This document shows, piece after piece, positions 1 to 12,000 of a stretch of 64,000 bases of DNA. This DNA comes from Diphasiastrum complanatum. Taxonomy: Eukaryota; Streptophyta; Lycopodiopsida; Lycopodiales; Lycopodiaceae. Where the stretch lies: the NCBI GenBank assembly GCA_029204225.1, contig CM055094.1, positions 65,244,293-65,308,292 on the forward strand. Direction: 5' to 3'. Position 1 is the stretch's first letter. Every line of letters starts with the position of its first letter. Below the pieces are notes generated by a model. The model worked only from the letters and a program-made list of their open reading frames with translations, did no database searches and was not told the DNA's origin. The position numbers and the translations under genes are program-made.

Positions 1-517
1 TTACTCGAATTCAGCCCATATATAGCGGAATTTAGAGTGCGTATTGGTGAAATCCACTTTACCTTGCTCAGTTCCACCCAAATTTTGGCAGGGACCATCT
101 TCACAAAATTCTAAGACCTCAAAGAAGTCTGCGAGAGTTTAGAGGGTGATTTGACTGCCATGCAAAGGTTTTGCGAGGGTTAAGACTGTTTGCGAGGATT
201 CAACTCTCGCAGGAAGTGATCTCCGCACAACATGTTCCTGTGATTGTATTTTCAAGATTAGACCATGCAGGCAGGCTAGTTTCACTACTCTGATTCCATT
301 TAGGCACCTTGCGAGGGTTGGTAGGATAATCTTGATGCCTTGCAAGGGTTCTGAAGATTCAGATTCTGGGAACCCTCACACACACTAAAAAAATGATGAT
401 TCCTCCATCAAGAGCTCTCATAGAGACTTTTAGAGATGCATCTGGGTCAGATCTAGTGACTGTCCAAGTTTCAAGAGCTATCTCCCAGGGGATCTCCAAA
501 AATCATGAAAAAAGTGC
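1..517 (+). repeat. Repeat R, left copy (interrupted by inversion breakpoint)
   Basis: This stretch is closely similar, in the same orientation, to 42054-42572, beginning at the shared CTCGAATTCAGCCC. It is studded with variants of GCGAGGGTT and its complement AACTCTCGC. Similarity stops at about 517, where an inverted Copia LTR begins; the missing continuation appears in reverse complement just below 3194. In the 42-kb copy R lies upstream of a 264-codon minus-strand ORF, so the matching ORF here would lie outside the window. No gene is seen within R; the open frame at 393-641 runs across the breakpoint and is not believed. Confidence 0.85.
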
Positions 518-1237
518 CTTTGAATTTTCTTATTGTGTGGGAGCTCTTACGAGATCCCAGACACTCGACTACGCATCACATAACATATTTTATTCTAGCA
601 ATCAAGAGACACAGCACAAGGCCAAGAGATACACAAAATAGGACGACTATATTGTCAGTTTGGTTTTAGAGCGAGATCGTCAATGTCTCGCTCATTGGCG
701 GATTGACTCTCTACTCTTTCGATGTGTTCTGCTCGTTGGCAGACTTTCATGCATAGCTATGGTATTTTTTTTTCTTTCTTACTCTATTCGCTACGTCTCT
801 CTCTGTTTCTTATAGATCTTTGTATTCAGTATCTCTCTTCTTCTTGGTTATGATCCAGAGAGGATCGGTTATACCTCCATTGTGTGGAGTTTACAAGATA
901 GCTAAACGTAGAATCACAAGACTAGTTAACGCTAATCAACTAGTTAGTTAGTCTCCGTCGTTGCTATTCGTTTCAGCTAGGCATGAAGCCTGTTGAGCTG
1001 CTAGTTGACAGCGCAAAAGATTTCTCTTCGTGTGTTTTTGTTCTTTTCGCTGTTTTCGTTTTGCGTCCATTCTGCGCTTTGCGGTCCTGGAGGTGTGTCT
1101 ACGATTCGCGATTGATTCGCGAATCGTTTGTGCTTTGAGTCAAAGACACGTTGACTGTCGCGAATTATTCTCGTTCGACCTTCGTGTCTTGTTTGTACTG
1201 CGAGAAAGTTGTAGGAGTTCACGATGAAAGTTTGAAT
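518..1237 (-). mobile_element. Inverted 5' LTR piece of Copia A
   Basis: The reverse complement matches the first ~718 bp of the intact LTR at 7312-8093, from near its 5' TG end to the AATTCAAAG at 8021-8029. The last ~45 bp of that LTR are found instead at 3195-3238, next to the primer site. The two pieces are complementary parts of one LTR, so this is read as the displaced front of Copia A's 5' LTR. The outer edge near 1225-1237 is diverged and approximate. Open frames here (1001-1222, 1030-1227) are non-coding. Confidence 0.85.
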
Positions 1238-2352
1238 AAATCAAACTAATATTAGTGTCTTCAATTGGGATTGTATCTGATCTATCTACTAATAGAACAA
1301 TATTAGCTCTGATTGAACTTGCATGTAGAAACTATATGCGGGAGCCAGAGACAACTTAAGACAATTTTTAGACAAATAGATACTATTGATTAAAAACGAA
1401 TTTATAATTCTGAATTTGAATAAGTATACATCTCTTGTTGTCTTATCTCGCTGTTGTGTCTCTAATTGAGTGAATTTGAGAATCTCTTCAGTTTGAGTGT
1501 CTGAGAGTTTTTTACAACGAATAGTGCACATGTATTTATATTGTTACAGGACAAGTCTTTTGGCCTTTTATTTACAGGCCTTTTTGGCCTTTTAATGCTG
1601 TAACAGTAGATATCTAACCAATTTTAGGGGTTTTTTTCCTTGCCTATCCTCAACCCAAGATCTAATCAATCTAGCATCAGGGAGATGAAGCTAGTTGTCA
1701 CACGTAGATTTGTTCCCATGAGAGCGATAACATAGTTCAGATTTCAGCACGAATGGAAGATCCAGATCTAACTCTAACATCCATTAACCCTAAGCATTAA
1801 TACTACATCCACAATGAAGATAGCTTACTCTTTCTCTCTCTCCCTTTCTCTTTCACAAAAGGTATAAAAACATGCAATCCCAATAACAATCAGATCCAAC
1901 AATAAGCAAAACACAATAAAAGCATAAGAGATGGAGGAAAAGTGATAGAGAGCAAGGACATTTATAAATCTATTTCACAAGAGAACCAATTTGCTTTATT
2001 GAAATGATGATATGTACATGTGTAGGAAACTCGAGTTGGTTCCTTTTTATAGTAGATAGGAGGACCCTGGCCTCTGAATCTTATTGGTCCATTTATGCCT
2101 TCCTAATTATTCAAATTTAAAAAAGAGTGAGAACCATCCAAATTGGAGGGAAACCCACTTTATTCACTAACTTGACATTTAGGCCCTACGAAATTAAAAG
2201 TCTCGCAAAAAGGCCTAAAGTCCTTTTATTGACTTTTGACTACTCAAATCTCTATGTGATCATCGGATTGGACTTACACACGCAGGGTGCCAAATCCCTC
2301 TCACTTATTAACTAGGGTTAAAGTTGCCTTGGGATCCGAAAATCCTCCAACA
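1238..2352 (-). mobile_element. 3' LTR region of a Gypsy-like element
   Basis: On the minus strand a polypurine tract (GGTGGGGGATAC, 2353-2364) is followed at 2352 by TGTTGGAGG, the expected start of a 3' LTR. The LTR's other end was not fixed; sequence down to 1238 has no gene and is AT-rich, with a CT-rich stretch near 1830-1855. The 40 bp around the polypurine tract resemble those at 38095-38140, where another minus-strand LTR begins, so the two are probably related families. Confidence 0.55.
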
Positions 2353-3194
2353 GTATCCCCCACCAAAACTGGTGGCGGTCCCATGACACCTGCAAGATGC
2401 AGTTACTGTGGCCTTTTGTTTGCCTCATGTTGATAGTAAATGATACTGTACCTTCTCCATGAAATCGAGTCGGGTAGTGTTGAACTCTAAATTGTGCACC
2501 AGAAAACAACGGTGGGCTCCGGCAATCCACTTTGAAGTTGTCCAACTTGTACAATCTTTTTTTATTCTCTTGGTTCAACAAGATTCATAGCTTGTGTCCT
2601 AGCTGGGCCATCGTAAACATGTTTCGATTCTGGCATCTATTCTTCGGGTTCACGATGTGCTTTGGGTAACATGATAACCACATCATCCAGTGTATAATGT
2701 TTAAAATGTTCAGGCATATCGTGCTGGACTACATCTACTTATTCTCTATCAAAAGGACTTGTCTTGGATCTTTGCTTAGCCTTCTTAGCAAGAATTGATC
2801 GTGGAGGTGATGACTTCTGAGAAGATAAACTCTTCTTCGAAGGTGAAGACTTCCTAAACGATGATGTCTTGCTAGAACTCTGACTTGTAGAATCATCCTT
2901 GACTTTTCCTTTGCCTTTATTCAGTAAGAGTGGCACATTCATTCAATAAATCTTCTGAGGAGGATTGTCCCATTTCAGGACTCTACTATAATGTTATTTG
3001 GCTTGTTTCTTCATCATTGACCCTGTGATCATGTCTTCCTTCAATATAACTGCTTTTGGCGGTTTTATTGTTGGTTCATCGAGAATATTACGCAGCACTC
3101 CAAATCTTGTCGGATCCATATGATTTAGAATATGTTCATCAGTAAGTTCTCAGAGAATCTCAAGATCTCGTCAAAGAACACTCTAATGCAAACC
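2353..3194 (-). pseudogene. Decayed 3' coding region of a Gypsy-like element
   Basis: Read on the minus strand from about 3160, one frame continues with only a few stops: it opens near LTDEHILNHMDPTRFGVLRN, is interrupted by TAA and TGA around 3000-2945, then runs through a Ser/Lys-rich stretch (2942-2739; SSSKTSS, SSPSKKS) to a TAA at 2739. It ends a few hundred bases before the polypurine tract and LTR. I do not recognise the protein. Its place, between a presumed pol and the 3' LTR, suggests an extra 3' reading frame of a Gypsy-like element. Undoing the inversion described under 518-3194 would place it directly after repeat R on the plus strand. Confidence 0.5.
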
Positions 3195-3238
3195 AGAAGA
3201 GAGGACGAACACGAAATAGGAAAAAAACTTCCGCGACA

Positions 3239-3251
3239 TGGTATCAGAGCC
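3239..3251 (+). promoter_or_regulatory. Primer binding site of Copia A (tRNA-iMet)
   Basis: TGGTATCAGAGCC follows directly on the LTR end CCGCGACA. This is the standard plant Copia site complementary to the 3' end of initiator methionine tRNA, from which minus-strand DNA synthesis starts. Confidence 0.9.
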
Positions 3252-3303
3252 AACAGGTTATCACTACTGATATCCCAACAGTGATTCTTCCAGACAACAC
3301 AAT

Positions 3304-6300
3304 ATGACTACGACAATCCAGACCAGAGTAACAATCAGTCTTGATGGTGCAAATTTCGAAATCTGGAAATTCAAAATCAAAACACTCCTGAAGGGCAAAG
3401 GCATCTGGTCGGTGACCGAGCTCTCAGAGGTGCAGCCTCCAGAGGGAGACTCGAGGAGAGCTGAATGGATCATAAAGAATGGGCATGCAATGGCGATCAT
3501 CGTTGCATCCATAAATGAAGATCTACTCATGTAGATTGAACACTGCAAAAGCAGCCATGCAACGTGGGAAAGATTAAAGCAGAAGTATGAAGTGAGGACT
3601 GCAGCTTCAGTCATGCACCTTCACAATCAGCTGCAATCCATTCGGTGGGATGGCAACCAGTTAGATCAGCACATTGAGAAGATCAAAACGATCTTCGTTC
3701 AACTCGTTGCATCAGGACAGGAGCACCAGGTCCCAGCACCACAACAGTTGATGTACTTCATGAAATCTCTATCGACGTCCTATTAGTCGCTGAGAATGCT
3801 CTACTGAGTCTACTAGATATGACATTCGACAAAGCAGTCAATCTTGTCGCTAATGAGAGACTGATGAGAGACAAAGGAGAGGGAAGCAGTGATCAAGAGA
3901 AGGCTCTCTTCACCAAAGGAAAGAAGAAGAACAAAAACAAGCCAAGATTCGAGAAGACGAAGTCCGCGAATCAACAATCTTCATCCTGCGATCACTGCCA
4001 CAAACCAGGCCATACGGCCAACAAATGTTGGTTCAATCCAGCAATACCTTTCATGCACTGCAAGAAGAAAGGACATTCTGCATATGACTGCAGATTCAAC
4101 CCAAAAAGGAAAAACAAGGCTGAAAAGGCAAACGTTGCAGAGTCATCAAAGGATACTGAAAGAGGTGATGAAGCCTTCATGATACTCGACGAAGCTTCAA
4201 CAAGCTACTCTGAACACGACTACAATGTAGTCATCGATTCAGGAGCAACATCTCACATAACTTGCAACAAGAAGATCTTGATAAACTTTCGCGAACTCGA
4301 AAATGATAGAGCAGTGATTCTAGGTGATGGAAGCAGACACGATGTCAAAGGCATCGGCTCTCTACAGCTACGAACACTGTCAGGCCAAGCAGAGCTGCCA
4401 GGAGCACTCTATGTGCCCTCACTCAGAAAGGATCTGCTATCTATCTCCAAGATGGCAGATCTAGGCATTCGAGTTTTGTTCGATGACAACACTTGCCGTA
4501 TGATCGAGAAGATGACAAACAAGTTGCTGACGGTCGGATGCAGAGAAGGAAATCTCTACCAGGCCAAAATAGTCAGCAACTCTAAAAGCATATTAAATGC
4601 TCCAAAAAACGAAGATCAGCTCTAGCATAGAAGAATGTATCATGCAGAGCCTATATGACATGAGCAGAAAGGACATTGTCACAGGTCTCAAGATTTCAAG
4701 GCCAGAGGCTGAGTTCTCCGAAGCTTGTCAGAAAGGCAAGCAGCATCGAACCATTCACACATGAGGGAAGAAGAGCCAAAGAAGTTCTTGAGCTCGTCCA
4801 CTCTGATGTGTGTGGACCGATGAAAATAGATTTGCTCTCAGGTTCGAGATATTTTCTAACGTCCATAGATGATTACAGCTGAATGACCACGATCTACTAG
4901 TTGAAGAAGAAATACGATGTATTTGATTCTCTCAAGAAGTTCGTGGCATTCGCAGAGCGACACACCTTGAAAAAGATACAAATCCTTAGATCTGACAATG
5001 GAGGTGAATACAAAAGCACAGAATTCTCAAGATTATGCGAAGAACAGGGGATCAAACACCAGTTCAATCATGCATACACACCAGAATACAACGTTGTGGC
5101 AGAAAGAAAAAACTGAACACTAGTTGAAGGAGCCAGATGCATGATGGCACAGGCTCAATTGCCAGGTCAATTTTGGGCCGAGGCAATAGCTGCAGCTGTA
5201 CACCTGTAGAATAGATCTACAACGACAGCGTTGGAGAACAAAATACCATACAAAATGTGGACCGGAAGAAAGCCTAATCTGTCATACGTACGAGTGTTTG
5301 GATGTGCAGCATACAAGCACATTCCAAAGGAAAAGAGAAACAAGCTCGATGACAAATCCAAGCAAACAATCATGGTTGGCTACTCGAACGGAACACATGT
5401 GTACAGACTCTACGATCCAACCACAAAGAAGGTTGTTTCGAACAGAGATGTGAAGTTCGACGAGTCCACATTCCCTGGACTGAAAGACCAAAGAGACCAT
5501 GAGATCTTCACACTGCTACCTATTCAAGAGGGAGATCGAGGACATTCATCAAATCAGAATGCAGAGCCCTAGATTCTAGAGCAGCAGGAAGCAGAGGATG
5601 GACCCCACGAACAAGAAATGTTCGAGCAGCGATGAAATGAACCTCGAAGGTCAACAAGACAAAGAAGACCTCCAGACTGCTATTTTGACAATCTTCAATG
5701 GAGCGAAGACACGCAGTTCGAGTACTGCAGCTTCACAGAAGAGCCAACAACATACCAAGAAGCTATCAAGTGTCCAGAGGGAGAATTTTGGAAGCAGACA
5801 ATGTCAGAGGAGATCGAGTCGATGAGGCAAAACAAGGCATGGACATTAGAGCCACTGCCTGGAAAATAGGAAAATAGTCGACTACAAGTGGGTGTACAAG
5901 AAAAATCTAAAATCAGATGGCACTATTGGCCGCTACAAGGCAAGGCTTGTCGCAAAGGGCTACACATAGAGATATGGTGCCGACTATTTCGACACATATT
6001 CGCCCATGGTGAAGATGACAAGCATAAGACTACTCCTTGCATATGCCACACAGTACAATCTGAAAATTCACCAGATTGACGTGAAAACAGCCTTCCTCCA
6101 TGGAGATCTAGAGGAGAAAATCTTCATGAAACAACCTGAAGGCTATGAAGACCCCGACAACAGACAATATGTTTGTCGATTGAAGAGATGCATCTACGGT
6201 CCAAAACAGGCATCATGGGCCTGGTACAAAAAGCTTGATGGTCTTCTGAAGTCTCTAGACTTCAACCCTACTCAACCAGACTGTAATGTCTACATCAAAA

Positions 6301-7300
6301 GAGTAGGAAAGGATTTTGTAATACTGACCATTTTCGTGGATGATTCGTTGATGATAGGAAATTCCTTGATGCTGATCAAAGACACGAAGAGTCAGATTTC
6401 TGAAAGCTACGAAATCACAGATCTTGGAGAAGCAACAAATTGCCTAGGGCTGGAGATAAGAAGAGATCGAACAAATGGTGAAATGCACTTGAGTCAGTCA
6501 GAATACGCCAGAAAAGTGTTGAAGCAGTATCACATGATGGACTGCAAAGAGAAAGCCACACCAAGGATAGCTGGAGCTAAGCTCACGAAACATGATTGCC
6601 TATAAACAGAAGAGGAAGAACAGAAGATGGTAGGTATACCCTACCAGAACTTAATCGGGAGTCTGATGTACTTGACAATTTGTACCAGACCGGATCTGGC
6701 CTTCTCTGTTTACGCATTGAGCCAATTCTGTTCCAATCCTGGTCTAGCACATTGGCAAATGGCCGAACGAATCCTACAGTATCTGAAGGGTACCCAGAAT
6801 ATTGGATTAACCTACAGAGCTAGAAACGAGGAGAAAGGATTCGAGCTGCATCACTACAGTGATGCAAGTTGGGCGAGTTGCAAGGATGACATCAAGTCCA
6901 TTACTGGAGGATGTACAATAGCGTGCAGAGTTGCAAATAGCTGGATATGCAAAAAGCAAACCCTGGTAGCTCAATCCTTTTGCGAAGCTGAGTATGTCGC
7001 AGCCTCAAAAGTGGCGAATGAGGTAGTGTGGCTATGGATGATGTTGGAGGCAATCGGGATACCACAAGAGGGACCAAGCACGATGATGATGGACTTTCAG
7101 AGTGCCATCTATCTATCCTAGCATCCTGTCTTCCATTCAAAGATGAAGCACATTCGAGATTTGATCTTGAAAGGAGTGCTCCAGGTCCAGTTCATAAAAT
7201 CAAAAAGTATGATTGCAGATCTCCTCACGAATTTGCTTGACAAGCCACTCTCTCACAAGCAAAGAGAGGCAATTGGATTGAACGAACAAAGCTGCAAGGT
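3304..7300 (+). pseudogene. Copia A gag-pol remains
   Basis: Gag starts at 3304 (MTTTIQTRV; NFEIWKFKIKTLLKGKG) and has stops at 3532 and 3784, then shifts frame to 3819-4625, which carries two zinc knuckles (CDHCHKPGHTANKC and CKKKGHSAYDC) and the protease site VIDSGATSH. The pre-integrase HRRMYH lies at ~4626, after a TAG in place of the usual Trp. Integrase (4740-5570) shows [15 protein letters not shown] and AERKN with stops at 4880, 4898, 5114 and 5207. RT (5880-6605) has QIDVKTAFLHGDLEE and FVDD in the catalytic motif. RNase H (6627-7300) has SDASWA and CEAEYVA. At least ten nonsense codons and four frame changes make it non-functional. Family assignment is sure; exact frameshift sites are approximate. 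Confidence 0.92.
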
Positions 7301-7311
7301 TCAAGAGGGAG

Positions 7312-8093
7312 TGTCAAAAATGGTGAACTCTTGCAACTTTGTCGCAACACGAACAAGACACAAAGGTCGAACAAGAACAATTCGCGACAGTCAACTTGTC
7401 TTTGACTTGAAGCACGAACGATTTGCGAATCAATCACGAATCGTAAACACACCTCCAGGATCGCAAAGCGCAAAATGGACGCAAAATGAAAACAACGAAA
7501 AGAACAAAAACACGTGAAGAAAAATCTTTCGTGCTGCCAACTGGCAGCTCAACAGGCTTCATGCCCAACTATAACGAATAGCAACGACGGAGACTAAGTA
7601 ACTAGTTGATTAGCGTTAACTAGTCTTGTGATTCTACGTTTAGCTATCTTGTAAACTACACACAATGGAGGTATAAACGATCCTCTCTGGATCATAACCA
7701 AGAAGAAGAGAGATAGTGAATATAGAGATCTGTAAGAAACAGAGAGAGACATAGCGAATAGAGTAAGAAAGAAAAAAAAAATACCATAACTGTGCATGAA
7801 AGTTTGTCAACGAGCAAAACACAGCGAAAGAGCAAAGAGTCAATCCGCCAACGAGCGAGACACTGATGATCTCGCTCTAAAACCAAACTGACAATGTAGA
7901 CGCTCTATTTTGTGTATCTCTTGGCCTTGTGCTGTGTCTCTTGATTGCTAGAATAAAATATGTTCTGTGATGCATAATCGAGTGTCTGAGATCCCGTAAG
8001 AGCTTCCGCACGATAAGAAAATTCAAAGATAGAAAATTGGTCGCGAAATAGAAGAGAGGACGAACACGAGACAAGAAAAAAACTTCCGCGACA
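7312..8093 (+). repeat. 3' LTR of Copia A
   Basis: A 782-bp LTR beginning TGTCAAAAATGG directly after the purine-rich tract and ending ACTTCCGCGACA, with TG...CA borders. Its reverse complement is 518-1237 and its last 45 bp recur at 3195-3238. It contains many TTCGCGA/TCGCGAA-like words. Open frames on its minus strand (7594-7886) are chance. Confidence 0.9.
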
Positions 8094-8115
8094 GAGCAGA
8101 TTAAAATTGATACAA

Positions 8116-8999
8116 TGGTATCAGAGCTTACGGAATTAAACCATTAGCAAGCCGTGATCTGGAGTGATTCATAAAATTAGAAGATGTCGCCGATCATCAA
8201 TATTCAAGCTAAGATCACTACAATCTTGGACCCAGAAGATTCAAACTATTTGATTGAATATTAAAGACTTAACTCTTATTGAAGGGCGAAGGTCTATGGC
8301 AATGGGTAGAACCAATAGAGGAGAAGCCAATAGCTACTCCTGGCAAAGAACTTCGAGAATGGATATTATGCATACAAAGACTGCATCTTACAATTGGCAA
8401 GATAAAAGTAGTTCGAGATGTTAAATTTGATGAGTCGAAATACATAGCAGACAGTGATCTAGTCGACTATGAAATTCTCCAAAACTATTATGAGCTACCA
8501 ACGACGATAGAAGAATAACAAGCAAAAGATGAAAGAGAATTACCAGATTCAGAGGGAGGTCAAGATCGAGTACTTGACAGACTCGAATCGCCCGCTCAAA
8601 TTCCAGCAGAAAAGCTCGAATCAAAATCGAACTTGAAACCTGCAGAATCGAACTCGAAACCACCTGTGAGAAGATCTGACATACAATGAAAACCACCAGA
8701 AAGATATAGTCAGGATGTTTTTAATACAACCATCGAATTTTGTGGTTTCTCGGATGAACCTCAAACTGAGAGGAGACTGTTGATGGACCAGACAAAGATC
8801 GCTGGATTCAAGTAATGGAGGATGAAATGTCATCCATGTATAAGAACAATGTATGGAAACTTGCACCAATACCTGATGGCAAAAAACCAGTCAAGTGCAA
8901 GTGGATCTACAAGATCAAAATAGGTCCTGATGGAGAAAACATTAGATACAAAGCAAGGTTAGTTTCTAAAGAATTTTCACAGAAGTATGGAATCGACTA
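8116..8999 (+). pseudogene. Copia B, internally deleted gag/integrase/RT remnant
   Basis: A primer site (TGGTATCAGAGC, 8116-8127) lies 22 bp after Copia A's 3' LTR. A gag start follows at 8184 (MSPIINIQAKITTI), breaks, and resumes at ~8276 (LLKGEGLWQWVEP). Near 8380 the gag frame passes straight into the linker that normally follows integrase (KVVRDVKFDESKY), so most of gag, all protease and the integrase core are missing. RT begins at 8815 (MEDEMSSMYKNNVWKL; CKWIYKIKIGPDGE) and is cut at 8999, where minus-strand Copia B' starts. The gag matches the type at 36712 better than that of Copia A. Confidence 0.8.
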
Positions 9000-10828
9000 A
9001 GGGTTCTATTCTTCCTCTCGGCCACTCCATTCTGTTGTGGAGTCCTAGGACTAGACATCTCCCTCTTAATCCCATGTACTATACAAAAGTCTTTGAACCT
9101 ATTTGAGGTGTATTCCCCTCCATTATCAGATCTTAAGCATTTGATCTTTGTATTGAATTGGTTTTCCATTTCATTCTTGAACTTGACAAATGCAGCAAAC
9201 ACTTCATCCTTACTTTTAAGAAGATAGATCCAAGTATACCTACTAAAGTCATCAATGAAAGTTGCATACATCTTTGCCCCACCATTGCTAGTTGTACTAG
9301 AAGAATGAATATCAGAATGCACAAGTTGAAAAGCTTCTTTAGATCTAGAAGTAGATCTAGAATAAGCAAGTCTATGAGATTTGGACAAGGCACAATGTTC
9401 ACAAACACTATTGTTTGCAACAAGACTTTTAGGGAGACCAAGAACAAGCTCTTTCTTTGCCATTACCTCCAAAGATTTGAAGTTGGGATGGCCCAACCTC
9501 TTGTGCCAAACTTCTTGGTTTGTCAATTGCTCCCTAGCCATACATCCTTCATGATTAGAGATCACACGTGCATCAAGCTTGAAAAGTTTACCATGCCTCC
9601 TACCTTGAGCAATCAAGGATCCACATTTACTTATCAAACATGCATCTCCAATGAACTCCACATCAAGTCCTTTGTCAATCATTTGACTTACACTAAGCAA
9701 ATTCTTAGTGATTGAAGGAATGTACAAAACATTTTCAAGATTTGCTTTCCTATTTGTTGAAAGGGAAATAGGAATAGTGCCTATGCCTTTGATGTCACAT
9801 TGACCATCATTTGCAGTGTAGATGATGTTACCTTCTCCCTCATAAGACAATAAGGATGTAAAGTATTCCTTATGTCTTGTCATGTGAGATGAGGCTCCAC
9901 TATCAATCCACCAAGGATCATTATCATCTATGTTGGCTAACAAACTTGAAGTCATAACAAGTGATTCACATGTGTTATGTTCTTCCTCATCTATTGTAAG
10001 ATTTCCTTGCCTCTCTCCTTGCTCTCTTTTCTTCTTATAACATTCATTTGCAAAATGACCTTTTATCCCACAATAAAAGCACTTGAACTTTGACTTATTG
10101 TTCTTAGTAGAAGAGGAAGAGGAAGAGTGATCATCATGATCAAAGTTACCACCTTTGGACCATTTCCCTTTGCCTTTACCTTTGCCCTTGAATTTGCCTT
10201 TTGTGAAGAAAGCCTCTTCACCTCCACCTTGCAAGGATGCACCATCAAGCTTTGATTGCAACCTATGTTCTTCAGCCAATAAGATTTCTTGCAAGTCAAC
10301 CACACTTGGCAAGACTCTTTGAATGGCAAAACTTTGCACAAGGTTAGCATGTTCATTTAGCAAACCATTCAACATAACTTGGACTATTTCACCATCTTTT
10401 ATGTTCTCATCAATGCATGCTAAATCATCACTTAGGGACTTAACTCTCAAGATAAATGCATGAGCACTTTCACCCTCTCTTTGCCTACTAGAAAATATTT
10501 GTCTCCTTAGGGTCAATACCCTAGATGTGGACTTTGATTCAAAGAGCTTCTTTAAGGCATTCCATGCCTCACTTGCACTTTGACACTTTCCAACTTCCTT
10601 GAGAAGTTCATTTGTAACATTCATTTTAATGATATGAAGAGCCCTTTTGGCCTTCTTATCAAACCTTTGTTGCTCTTGAAGTGTGAGAGGTCTCTCTTCA
10701 ATTTCTGCAACTATGTCCATGAGTTCATTCAACTCAAGTAAGGACTCCATCCTCACTTTCCAAGTAGAGTAGTTTGATGAACTCAACCTTTCACTAGACT
10801 CTAGCATGATCCCACCATTGGAAGCCAT
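9000..10828 (-). CDS. Copia B' gag-protease-integrase, open but truncated
   Basis: An uninterrupted frame of about 610 codons starts at 10828 (MASNGGIMLESSERL). Gag covers residues ~1-260, with a Lys/Gly-rich stretch (KGKFKGKGKGKGKW) and one zinc knuckle, CFYCGIKGHFANEC. The protease site is WWIDSGASSHMT. A pre-integrase zinc region follows (WHKRLGHPNFKSL, CEHC), then the integrase core LVHSD, TFIDDFSRYTW, LRSDNGGEY and TPQQNGVAERKNRTL. It ends at the 9000 junction; the last ten residues before the stop at 8966 are read from Copia B and are not native. The start is chosen by alignment with the same position in Copia C and D. Absence of stops suggests a recent copy. It cannot transpose on its own. 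Confidence 0.9.
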
Positions 10829-11988
10829 GATTCTAATGTTTCTTCAACTTTTAGGTTTTGTCCTAAAGCACTTAGCACTCACTTTTCTCTCAACAAATGA
10901 TAGATAAAGAGATCTATGAAGATTTAGGACCCTAAAACACTTCTATCTTGAACCTAGATGGTTTCCAAGCATAGAAAGGAAGATTGAAACACATGCAACA
11001 CTTTGCACACACTAAGAATGGATTACAAAATCAAACCAACCTGAACACACTCTTGCTTAAGCTCTCAAACTTTCCAGCAAGTGACCAAATCAACTTATGG
11101 TGTGAAGAGTTACTTGCATTCTTAGAAAATACCCAAAACTAGGATGCCAAGATTACCTAGTAATGAACAAACTTGATCAACATATGATCAACACACTAAG
11201 ATATTGATTCAACCTGTAAAACCACATGTAAACCACACTTCTAAAAGTTTATAAACTCCAGCAAGTGATAAATACAAGATTTAGAGGTGAATGAATGAGC
11301 ACACTTAGTGAATCACAAGACTAGCTTCACTATCTTGTCAAATCTTGGTGTTTAGATGTAGATCTAAGATCACTTCACATGAGAATGTTCCTCAACCTGT
11401 TAAGAACCTGAAAACACACTTGCATAATGGTTAACACCTTCCAGCAAATGCTCCAATCAAATTACATAAGGAGAGTGACTTACATGCTCAACAAAGTACA
11501 CCAAAAATTATGCCAAAATTGATGACAATCTTTACAATATGCTCTTCACAATGGAGCTTACAATATGTTCACCCAAAAAAGGGGATCTTTCATCCAAATG
11601 GGAGCTTTGCTCAGCCTTTAGGAGAATTACAACTCACTCAAAAGAGCATTTGTCATCCACTTAAGGAGAAGTTTCATCCACTTAAGGAGAGTGTTCATCC
11701 AAGAATGGAGATTGTCAACAATAGGATTGAAAAGAACATTGTTAGTATTGAATATGCACAAGCCTCACAATCACAAATGATTAGGTGTTATGATCTGATC
11801 CAAAATAGTTTCTTTTCAGCCTCTGATCTTCAATAGACCTGAAATATGCTTTTGATCCACAAGTTCAACTCACAAAACAAAGGTTAGTAAGATTTGATCA
11901 ACAAAGCAATGCAAAATCATGCTAGAACTTGATCAAACATCCAAATATCACCAAAAATGGAATACTTACTGTAAATAGAAGCCAACCA
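10829..11988 (-). other. Long untranslated leader of Copia B'
   Basis: About 1.16 kb lies between the primer site and gag. It has no credible coding frame; the plus-strand frame at 11510-11836 is antisense. Words such as CCAGCAARTG and CAACCTGTTAAGAACCTG recur, hinting at old internal duplications. Confidence 0.6.
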
Positions 11989-12000
11989 GCTCTGATACCA

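Larger units (their letters stand above)
3195..8093 (+). mobile_element. Copia A, degenerate Ty1/Copia retrotransposon
   Basis: Parts in order: 5' LTR remnant 3195-3238 (ends CCGCGACA), primer binding site 3239-3251 matching initiator tRNA-Met, gag-pol remains 3304-7300, polypurine tract AAGAGGGAG just before 7312, and 3' LTR 7312-8093 (782 bp, TGTCAAAAATGG to CCGCGACA). The domain order protease-integrase-RT-RNase H marks it as Ty1/Copia. The front of the 5' LTR has been moved to 518-1237 in inverted orientation. No target duplication can be read because of that rearrangement. Confidence 0.9.

Noticed and set aside
9158-9715. 185-residue plus-strand ORF
   Set aside because: It is antisense to the integrase and protease region of Copia B'.
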